Of a stretch of DNA of 13,281 bases, positions 7,172-13,281 are shown one piece after another (position 1 is the stretch's first letter; each line of letters starts with the position of its first letter). The notes beneath the pieces are model-generated. The model was not told where the DNA came from. It searched no databases and was given only the letters and a program-made list of their open reading frames with translations. A program made the position numbers and the translations under genes. The stretch comes from Desulfobacterales bacterium (GTDB lineage: Bacteria > Desulfobacterota > Desulfobacteria > Desulfobacterales > Desulfosalsimonadaceae): contig SKZX01000282.1 of NCBI GenBank assembly GCA_007127175.1, positions 1-13,281 of the forward strand. Direction: 5' to 3'.

Positions 7172-8414
7172 GGGGCCTCCTTGTCTGTGTGGCGTTCACC
7201 GGGGTGAGGTTGCGGGGCGAGCGTTTGCCATCTTCGCAGAGCCTGGCTTTCTGAACCGCGCCCGGGCCGAATCGCTCTGCTATGGCGTCCACGGTTTCCC
7301 CTACCTGTTCCCATTTTTTCATGGCCTTGCGGGAAAATTCATTCCCGGACGCTTCAAAACCGGACGCTTCAAAAAGGGACTGCTGAACAGGTGTATCGCT
7401 GCTGACCAGGTCGGACACCCCAAGCCCGGCAAGGCGGACGGGCTTTTGCAGCCCGCATGCCCTGAGCAGCTCCACTGCGGCACGGTAGATGATCTCGGCG
7501 GTCTGTGACGGTTCGGCCAGCTGCGCCTGCCGGGTGATCTGTTTGAAATCCGAATCCTTGAGCTTGATAAATACGGTTTTTGCCATGACTTTCTTTTTGC
7601 GCACCTGGCGCCCCACGTCTTCCGCGTGTTTCAGCAGGAGGTTTTCCAGGACGCGCATTTCCATGGTGTCGGATTCCAGGGTTTCCTCGCTGCTGATGGA
7701 TTTGACGGCATGGACGGGTATGACGCGGGAACGGTCGATGCCTGCGGAAAGTTCATGGAGCCGGTATCCGAACCGGCCAAGGCGTGAAACCAGAAGATTC
7801 AGGTCCACCCTGCGGGCATCACCCAGAAACCGAATGCCCATCCGCTCCAGGGCTTTTGCGGTTACCGGGCCGACCCCGGGAACCTTTGAAACGGGCAGCG
7901 CGTTGATAAGGTCCTGCACTTCTTCCACAGGTATCACGCGGAGCCCGTCCGGCTTGTCCATGTCCGAGGCGATTTTTGCAAGAAATTTCAGGGGCGCAAT
8001 GCCGACCGAGCAGCTCAGGCCGACCTCCCGCCTGATCTTGTCCTTGATTGCGGCGCCGATGCGGACGTATGGCCCAAAAAGCCCCTCGCACCCGGCAAGA
8101 TCCAGGTAAGCCTCGTCAATGGACACCTGCTCAAGCACCGGGGAAAACGTGCCGAGCACGTCCATGACCCTTTCGGACACCTGCTTGTAGCGCCCGTGGC
8201 GGGGGCGCAGAAACACACCTTCCGGGCAGCGCTTCTTCGCCTGAAAAACCGGCATGGCGGAGCGCACGCCGAATTGCCTGGCCTCGTAGCTGGCCGCGGC
8301 AACCACCCCGCGGTCCGATACGCCGCCGATGATCACGCATTTACCGGCAAGGGATGGGTCGTCCAGCTGCTCGACCGCGGCAAAAAATGCATCCATGTCC
8401 ACGTGGCAGATCAT
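7137..8414 (-). CDS. dinB: DNA polymerase IV (Y-family translesion polymerase)
   Basis: An error-prone Y-family polymerase that bypasses DNA lesions and is tethered to the sliding clamp. The palm begins HVDMDAFFAAVE with catalytic D6 and D8 and F11 at the steric-gate position. The second metal site is SIDEAYLDL (D100-E101 by my count). A helix-hairpin-helix follows at LPVSKVPGVGPVTAKALERMGI (about 172-193). The little-finger domain precedes a clamp-binding motif QQSLF near residue 344. At 425 aa it is longer than E. coli DinB (351 aa). The extra C-terminal tail is polar and basic (RSPRNLTPVNATQTRRPLD...RRNKP) and probably flexible. The ATG has AAAGGT (8420-8425) upstream. The gene begins 30 bases after the adenine deaminase stop, and its last codons overlap the start of the hydrolase gene. 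No LexA-type box was recognised in front of it. Confidence 0.95.
   Translation of the reverse strand: MICHVDMDAFFAAVEQLDDPSLAGKCVIIGGVSDRGVVAAASYEARQFGVRSAMPVFQAKKRCPEGVFLRPRHGRYKQVSERVMDVLGTFSPVLEQVSIDEAYLDLAGCEGLFGPYVRIGAAIKDKIRREVGLSCSVGIAPLKFLAKIASDMDKPDGLRVIPVEEVQDLINALPVSKVPGVGPVTAKALERMGIRFLGDARRVDLNLLVSRLGRFGYRLHELSAGIDRSRVIPVHAVKSISSEETLESDTMEMRVLENLLLKHAEDVGRQVRKKKVMAKTVFIKLKDSDFKQITRQAQLAEPSQTAEIIYRAAVELLRACGLQKPVRLAGLGVSDLVSSDTPVQQSLFEASGFEASGNEFSRKAMKKWEQVGETVDAIAERFGPGAVQKARLCEDGKRSPRNLTPVNATQTRRPLDPSRIRRNKP
7346..7375 (-). repeat. 15-bp tandem duplication inside dinB
   Basis: Two adjacent copies of the 15-base unit CGGACGCTTCAAAAC (plus-strand reading, second copy differing only in its last base) encode a repeated FEASG pentapeptide. 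They sit directly after the QQSLF clamp motif. The copies are in frame, so the coding sequence stays intact. Confidence 0.85.
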
Positions 8415-8444
8415 CGGGCACCTTTGTTTTCAAGGCTCAGCCGG

Positions 8445-10157
8445 TTACGGTTCCAGCAGCGGAACATGCGCAAACGCATTCACGTCAAACAGGCCACGGT
8501 CGGTTAGCCGGAGCGCCGGTATGACCGGCAGGGCGAGAAAAGACAGGGCCATGAAAGGGTCCCGGATGCGGCACCCCAGATTTTTTGCGGCCCTGTTGAG
8601 GGCTTCAGTGTGCTCCTGTATCGCGTCAAAATCCGCGTCCGCCATGAGCCCGGCAATGGGCAAGGCCAGAAACGCGTCAACCTTTCCGCCGGATGCCACT
8701 GCCAGCCCGCCGCCCATCTCCACCACGGCCTTTACGGCAGCCAGTATGTCGGCATCGTCTACACCCACGGCAATGATATTGTGCGAATCGTGGGCCACGC
8801 TGGACGCAAGGGCGCCTTTCTGCAGGCCGAAACCGGCAACAAAGCCTTTTCCCGTTCTTCCGGTTCCCTGATGCCGCTCAATCACCACCAGCTTGAGCAT
8901 GTCGCGCGCGATATCCGGGACGGCTTTACCGTTTCTGGCAGCCACATCCATCACCCGGCTCCCGGTGACCAACTGGTCGGCCACGAGCTCTATCACCCGG
9001 GCGGTTTTGCCTTTCGCCGGAATCGACAGATCAATAGTTTCAAGCACCACGTTCATGGCCGAGGGGCAGGAAACCGGCGCCGGAACACCGATGGCCGGAT
9101 GCATGCGCCCGTGCTCCGCCACCAGGCGTCCCGACGTGTAGACGCTTTCGACCCTGAGCGCCTCCAGGTCCGACAACACCACGATGTCCGCGATTTTACC
9201 GGGTGCGATGGTCCCAAGGCGGTTCAACCCGAAATACCGGGCCGGGTGTAGGGTGGCCATGCGAATGGCCGTCATGGGGTCAACCCCTGCGCCAACGGCT
9301 TTCCGGACCAGAAAATCAATGTGCCCCTCCCGCCGGATGTCCTCCGGGTGCCGGTCATCGGTGCACCACATCAGAAACGGTTCGGTATGGGGCGTAATGA
9401 CCGGCACAAGGTCCGCAAGGTTTTTGGCGCCGGTCCCCTCCCGGATCATGATGAACATGCCGGCGGCCAGTTTTTCAAGCGCTTCATGGGCCGCCACGGT
9501 TTCATGATCCGATGAAATGCCGGCGGCCAGGTAAGCTGCCAGGTCCCTGCCGGAAAGCCCCGGGGCGTGGCCGTCCACCACCTTGTCATAATAAAGGGTG
9601 TTTTCGATCTTTTTGATCACGTCGGGATCGGCGCCCAGCACCCCCGGGAAATTCATCATCTCGCCAAGCCCCAGGATCCGCTCGTGGGAAAGCAGGGGCA
9701 TGAGGCTGTCCGCGTCCAGGACAGCGCCCGCGGTTTCCATGGACGTGGCCGGCACGCACGACGGCAGCATGAAATAAATATTCATGGGCTGTTTTTCCGC
9801 GGTGGCCAGCATGTAGGCAATCCCGTCCACGCCGAGCACGTTGGCAATCTCATGGGGGTCTGCAACGACCGTGGTGGTGCCGCAGGGCAGAACGCCGCGG
9901 ACAAAAGCGGAAACCCCCGCCATGGTGCTCTCGATGTGGACATGGGCGTCGATGAACCCCGGTACGGCAAACCGGTTGCCCAGGGATACCGTGCGCTTTG
10001 CCGGGTAATCCCCTATGCCGGCAATACGGCCGCCGTAAATGCCTATATTGCCGGGCACAACCTTCCCCGTGTAAACGTTTACGATGCGTGCGTCCGTCAG
10101 CAGCAGGTCAACGGGCACCTCCCCCCTTGCTGCTTTGATCAAATCTCCTGTTTCCAT
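8445..10157 (-). CDS. ade: Adenine deaminase
   Basis: Converts adenine to hypoxanthine and ammonia in purine salvage. It is a cytoplasmic metal-dependent amidohydrolase of the AdeC type. The 570-aa length matches the family. Metal and catalytic motifs are in order: GFIDAHVHIESTM (H72, H74), TTTVVADPHEIANV (residues 94-107), GLGEMMNFPG (E166), VDGHAPGLSG (H197), SSDHET (H218) and MWCTDDRHPEDI (D267, D268). The C-terminal part carries the AdeC-specific domain, with SVAHDSHNIIAVG and the GGGLAVASGG stretch. The ATG has GGGGAG (10162-10167) four bases upstream, overlapping the stop codon of the regulator gene. This spacing of nine bases makes co-transcription and coupled translation very likely. 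The enzyme is unlikely to be confused with dihydroorotase or cytosine deaminase because the GHAPGLSG and CTDDRHPEDI motifs are diagnostic. Confidence 0.96.
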   Translation of the reverse strand: METGDLIKAARGEVPVDLLLTDARIVNVYTGKVVPGNIGIYGGRIAGIGDYPAKRTVSLGNRFAVPGFIDAHVHIESTMAGVSAFVRGVLPCGTTTVVADPHEIANVLGVDGIAYMLATAEKQPMNIYFMLPSCVPATSMETAGAVLDADSLMPLLSHERILGLGEMMNFPGVLGADPDVIKKIENTLYYDKVVDGHAPGLSGRDLAAYLAAGISSDHETVAAHEALEKLAAGMFIMIREGTGAKNLADLVPVITPHTEPFLMWCTDDRHPEDIRREGHIDFLVRKAVGAGVDPMTAIRMATLHPARYFGLNRLGTIAPGKIADIVVLSDLEALRVESVYTSGRLVAEHGRMHPAIGVPAPVSCPSAMNVVLETIDLSIPAKGKTARVIELVADQLVTGSRVMDVAARNGKAVPDIARDMLKLVVIERHQGTGRTGKGFVAGFGLQKGALASSVAHDSHNIIAVGVDDADILAAVKAVVEMGGGLAVASGGKVDAFLALPIAGLMADADFDAIQEHTEALNRAAKNLGCRIRDPFMALSFLALPVIPALRLTDRGLFDVNAFAHVPLLEP

Positions 10158-10166
10158 TAGACTCCC

Positions 10167-11681
10167 CTAACCGGGCCCATTTTTTCTGTTGATGCCGTAG
10201 CGGGATATCAGCCGTGACAAATACGTCCGCTGGATCCTCATGATGACGGCTGCCCTGCTCTGGTTGCCGCCGGTGGTTTTCAGCGTGGCCTCTATGAATC
10301 GCCGTTTGAACCCATCAACCGCATCCCTGAGCGGCATTCCGGCAGAAACCGTTTCCAGCGCTCCGTCTTCAAAAAACATCGGCAGATCACTTGGCATGAT
10401 CCTGCGGCCGTTCCCCATGACCACCGCCCGCTCCATGGCATTTTTGAGTTCCCGGACATTGCCGGGCCAGTCATAGAGCTGCATTTTACGCATTGCCGCG
10501 GGCGATATCTCAAGGTCCACGCATCCCTTTAACCTTTTAAAAATATTGACGAAATGCTTCGCCAGGAGGGGAATGTCCTCTTTTCGCTCCCGAAGCGGCG
10601 GCAGGTGAAGCTCCACCACGTTCAACCGGTAGTAAAGGTCCTTTCTGAAACGGCCTTCTTTTATGGCCTCGACGATATTCTGGTTGGTAGCGGCGAGAAC
10701 CCGGATATCGACTGAAATCGGTATATTCCCGCCAACCCTGTAAAAAACCCCGTCCTGGAGTACCCGCAGCAGTTTTGCCTGCATGGTGTGGCTCATCTCG
10801 GCGATCTCATCCAGAAAAATAGTGCTCTCATCGGCAAGCTCGAATTTTCCGATCTTCTGACCGACAGCCCCTGTAAAAGCGCCTTTTTCGTGGCCGAAAA
10901 GCTCATCTTCAAGCAGTGTTTCCGGAACCGCGGCGCAGTTGATGGTCACCAGGTGCCGTTCGCTGCGCGGGCTGGCCTGGTGAATCAATCGGGCCACAAG
11001 CTCCTTGCCGGTACCGCTTTCACCCATAATCAGGGTGCTCGCCTGTGAATTGGCAACCCTCAGCGCCTCGACGACGACGTTCCGCATGGCCGTGCTTTCA
11101 CCGACGATCGCCCGTGTGGAATCCAGGTCTTCCTTCAAATTCCGGTTTTCCCGCTCAACAAGCTGAAACTTTTGCGCATTGGCAATCGCCAGGGCGGCAA
11201 GATCGGCAAACACGTTCAACAGGTCCAGGTCGCTTTTGTGAAAACTGCCGTCATCGGCTTTGTTGATAAACTGAATGACCCCAATGATCCTGTCTCCCAC
11301 TTTCATGGGAGAGCAGGCAATGGATTTTGTTTTATAACCCATTTTGTCGCTGATGCTGCGGTACCAGCGCTTGTCTTTGGACACGTCTTCAATCAGTACC
11401 GGCTTGCCGGTCTGCGCGACATGCCCGGCGATTCCCTGGCCCACGCTGATTTCGAACTGCTTGATTTCCTCTTTTTTCAGCCCGGTGGCCACCTTGAAAT
11501 AGAGCTTCTGTTTTTTTTCATCCAGGAAGAGCAGGGAGCTGGCTTTTGCACGCATGATCCGGGTTCCGGACTCCAGGATCAACTCCAGGAGCTGATTCAG
11601 ATCATGGGCGGAAGACACCCATGAGGAGATGTCTTTTATCTGGTTTATGGAAAGCGCTTTATTTTCGGAAGCCATGCTCAT
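10167..11681 (-). CDS. GAF-domain sigma-54-dependent transcriptional activator
   Basis: A 504-aa enhancer-binding protein. The N-terminal GAF sensor spans about residues 27-172 ([52 protein letters not shown]). The AAA+ domain runs from about 190 to 430, with Walker A GESGTGKE (220-227), the sigma-54-contacting GAFTGA loop (267-272), Walker B IFLDE (288-292), arginine-finger region FRKDLYYRL (345-353) and WPGNVREL (405-412). A Fis-type helix-turn-helix closes it ([27 protein letters not shown], 471-497). The GAF domain suggests control by a small ligand rather than a histidine kinase, since there is no receiver domain. It is first in a tight minus-strand cluster with adenine deaminase. I saw no -24/-12 sigma-54 promoter upstream of the cluster, so its targets are unknown. 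The start codon is uncertain: ATGs at 11681 and 11675 both lack a strong ribosome site. Confidence 0.93.
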   Translation of the reverse strand: MSMASENKALSINQIKDISSWVSSAHDLNQLLELILESGTRIMRAKASSLLFLDEKKQKLYFKVATGLKKEEIKQFEISVGQGIAGHVAQTGKPVLIEDVSKDKRWYRSISDKMGYKTKSIACSPMKVGDRIIGVIQFINKADDGSFHKSDLDLLNVFADLAALAIANAQKFQLVERENRNLKEDLDSTRAIVGESTAMRNVVVEALRVANSQASTLIMGESGTGKELVARLIHQASPRSERHLVTINCAAVPETLLEDELFGHEKGAFTGAVGQKIGKFELADESTIFLDEIAEMSHTMQAKLLRVLQDGVFYRVGGNIPISVDIRVLAATNQNIVEAIKEGRFRKDLYYRLNVVELHLPPLRERKEDIPLLAKHFVNIFKRLKGCVDLEISPAAMRKMQLYDWPGNVRELKNAMERAVVMGNGRRIMPSDLPMFFEDGALETVSAGMPLRDAVDGFKRRFIEATLKTTGGNQSRAAVIMRIQRTYLSRLISRYGINRKNGPG

Positions 11682-11846
11682 AAGCTTGCGCCGTGAATGA
11701 TCCGTCTGGTGGCCGGGATGCTTTTGGATGCGTCTTTACAGTCTGAAAAACTGTTATATTCAAATGTTGTAAAACAATACGGCAGTTCCGGCACACTCAA
11801 CCCGCTGGTTTTCATGGGATTGAATGAGAACAACGCGCATGAAGCT

Positions 11847-11874
11847 ACTATACACTATTTTTAAAAGAAAACAA
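11847..11874 (-). promoter_or_regulatory. Possible sigma-70 promoter for the activator-ade-dinB cluster
   Basis: On the minus strand TTGTTT (11869-11874), a 16-base spacer and TATAGT (11847-11852, five of six bases) fit a sigma-70 promoter. The leader would be about 160 bases. The -35 box is weak. No terminator is evident between the PP-loop gene (stop at 11905) and this point, so read-through from that gene is also possible. Confidence 0.35.
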
Positions 11875-11904
11875 ATGGCATGGATTGTTCCTTTTAACAG
11901 GTTG

Positions 11905-12903
11905 TTATAGAAACACCAGGTCACCTGAATGCTGCGCTTTTACCGGCATGACGGCCAGGGACACGACGCCCGAAGGGGAAGTGACGCTTACCGTTACAGG
12001 GCTTCCTTTGGCGGTTCGGCTGTATCCGGCGCAAATGGCTGCGCCGATGGCGACCATGTCCTCTTTGGCACCGCCCGGCATGAGGCCCAGGGGCCCGGGG
12101 ATGCCCGGCATGATGATACGGATGTCCCTATCCGGCCGGTAGAGGGCGGCAATGCTCTCGTTGTCGGCCATGTTCCGCCCGGCAACGAGCTTTGCCTCAG
12201 GGGAAAGCCTGATATGGCGCCCGTATTTAAGCAGTTCAAAATCTTCCCTTTCAGGGTTTTCTTCATGACCAAGCAGGTCCCGGACCCTTCTTGCATAATT
12301 CGGGTCTGTAAGGAGGCATCCCCCGGCGGGTGCGGGATAATCGACAATTCCCAGTTCGCGGGCAAGCCGGATCTGGGGCTTCCTGGATCGGCCGGTAAAG
12401 TCGAAGAGCTTTTCACGATCGACCATGGCCGATTTCTCCATCTCCGTCTCGGGCAGGCGCCTCGCGGAAAGCGGCCTCAGTATCCGCCCGCCGTACCCGG
12501 AATGTTTTTCGACATAGCGCAGGGATGATTTGGTCTGGGACATGGGACGCTGCCCCATGACTTCCCCTGAAAAAAGGAAATCGGCGCCGACTTCGGCCAT
12601 CATTTCACCGGCAATGCGGAACATCAGCGCATGGCAGTCCATGCAGGGATTGGCGTAGCGGCCAAAGCCGGCCGGGGGGTTTTGCAGCATGGGCAGATAG
12701 CGCCCGGTAATGTCTTTGACGATCAGCGGGATGCCTGCGGCACCGGAGGCACGCCGCGCCTTTTCCGCCGAAAAAAAAGGGGTTTCAAAGGCCACCCAGA
12801 CCACTTCCACCCCCTGGCGCCGGAGCACCACCCCCGCCAGGGTGCTGTCCAGTCCCCCGGAGCAAAGGCCCAGTGCTTTGACTTTTTTTATTTTTCCGTT
12901 CAT
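11905..12903 (-). CDS. PP-loop (AANH-superfamily) ATP pyrophosphatase with NFACT-like C-terminus, probable tRNA thiolation-type enzyme
   Basis: A 332-aa cytoplasmic protein. The N-terminal adenylation domain has the PP-loop SGGLDS (15-20). It is followed by NPCMDCHALM (85-94) with C87 and C90, and by YPAPAGGCLLTDP (189-201) with C196. A conserved cysteine after the PP-loop and a second one later recall the catalytic pair of the 2-thiouridine synthase MnmA. The mapping of C90 and C196 to that pair is my inference. The last third (GRHIRLSPEAKLVAGRNMADNE, about 229-248) resembles the NFACT-R/DUF814 type RNA-binding fold, so a role on tRNA is plausible. It is neither a full MnmA nor a full ThiI: it is shorter than both and lacks a THUMP domain. 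The start ATG has only a distant GGAG. It diverges from nth across 75 bases. I would annotate it as a tRNA-modification-like protein, not a named enzyme. Confidence 0.85.
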   Translation of the reverse strand: MNGKIKKVKALGLCSGGLDSTLAGVVLRRQGVEVVWVAFETPFFSAEKARRASGAAGIPLIVKDITGRYLPMLQNPPAGFGRYANPCMDCHALMFRIAGEMMAEVGADFLFSGEVMGQRPMSQTKSSLRYVEKHSGYGGRILRPLSARRLPETEMEKSAMVDREKLFDFTGRSRKPQIRLARELGIVDYPAPAGGCLLTDPNYARRVRDLLGHEENPEREDFELLKYGRHIRLSPEAKLVAGRNMADNESIAALYRPDRDIRIIMPGIPGPLGLMPGGAKEDMVAIGAAICAGYSRTAKGSPVTVSVTSPSGVVSLAVMPVKAQHSGDLVFL

Positions 12904-12929
12904 GGTATCTAAACTGGTTCTCCCGGGCC

Positions 12930-12944
12930 GCGGTTAAAAACCGC
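12930..12944. repeat. Small perfect inverted repeat in the divergent spacer
   Basis: GCGGTT (12930-12935) and AACCGC (12939-12944) flank three adenines between the PP-loop gene and nth. With genes leaving in both directions it may be an operator. No T tract follows on either strand as required for a terminator. Six base pairs in a GC-rich sequence could also be chance. Confidence 0.4.
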
Positions 12945-12978
12945 CGAAAAAATCATCTGCTGCAAGGACAGTGTATTC

Positions 12979-13281
12979 ATGCCGAAACGTAATACGGCCA
13001 GACAGGATCGGGTTAAAAAAATCCTTGAAAGGCTAAACGCACATTACCCGATTGTCAAGACACAGCTCAACCACAAGAACGCTTTCGAACTGTTGATGGC
13101 CACGATTCTTTCGGCCCAGTGCACGGACAGGCAGGTCAACATGGTTACCCGGGAGCTGTTCAACCATTTGAAAACACCTGATGATTTTGCAAATGTTGAA
13201 CAGGGGGAACTGGAAGCCCTCATACGCCCGACGGGATTTTACAAAAACAAGGCCCGGCACCTGAAAAACTGTGCGAACCAC
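12979..13281 (+). CDS. nth: Endonuclease III, partial (C-terminus off the right edge)
   Basis: A base-excision-repair DNA glycosylase/AP lyase for oxidised pyrimidines. The 101 codons present match the N-terminal half: LERLNAHYPIVKTQLNHKNAFELLMATILSAQCTDRQVN (split here across residues 16-54) and EALIRPTGFYKNKARHLKN (82-100) are family signatures. The helix-hairpin-helix, the catalytic Lys and Asp, and the [4Fe-4S] cysteines belong to the missing half, so activity cannot be judged. The ATG has AAGGA (12963-12967) eleven bases upstream, a slightly long spacing. The frame stays open to the edge. Confidence 0.95.
   Translation, partial: MPKRNTARQDRVKKILERLNAHYPIVKTQLNHKNAFELLMATILSAQCTDRQVNMVTRELFNHLKTPDDFANVEQGELEALIRPTGFYKNKARHLKNCANH

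Noticed and set aside
11172..11624. A 150-codon plus-strand frame opposite the sigma-54 activator
   Set aside because: It is antisense to the conserved GAF domain and reads as low-quality His/Gly-rich shadow sequence.

Overview
The window looks like chromosomal DNA from a GC-rich anaerobic bacterium, most likely a Desulfobacterota (former Deltaproteobacteria, Desulfobacterales-like) member. This is inferred from the gene set: pyruvate phosphate dikinase, a GAF-type sigma-54 activator, a PP-loop/CxxC tRNA-thiolase-like protein with an NFACT-like tail, and an adenine deaminase. No rRNA or tRNA is present to confirm the lineage.

Layout. (1) 1-2376, minus: ppdK, running off the left edge, with a consensus promoter just upstream. 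(2) About 2377-3786: a visibly A+T-richer pocket between two core loci. It holds a candidate small structured RNA on the minus strand (2474-2614), an orphan 151-aa P-loop NTPase (2966-3421, plus) and a perfect 11-bp palindrome of REP type (3565-3597). (3) 3787-6597, plus: trkA-trkH, a K+ uptake pair with no spacer between the stop of one and the start of the next. (4) 6614-11681, minus: a tightly packed set read in the order sigma-54 activator, adenine deaminase, DNA polymerase IV (dinB), isochorismatase-fold hydrolase. The gaps are 9 and 30 bases, followed by a 35-base overlap. (5) 11905-12903, minus: the PP-loop protein. (6) 12979-13281, plus: the first 101 codons of nth (endonuclease III), divergent from the PP-loop gene and running off the right edge.

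How the genes fit together. PpdK interconverts pyruvate and PEP. TrkA gates TrkH, the K+ channel subunit. The region 4 cluster joins a regulator with a purine-salvage enzyme, a translesion polymerase and a hydrolase of unknown substrate. A single transcript is likely from the spacing, but a shared physiological role is not established.

The least explained parts are the candidate RNA upstream of ppdK, the orphan P-loop protein and the composition of the activator-adenine deaminase-dinB operon. I saw no CRISPR array, insertion sequence, phage gene or recognisable defence or biosynthetic system.
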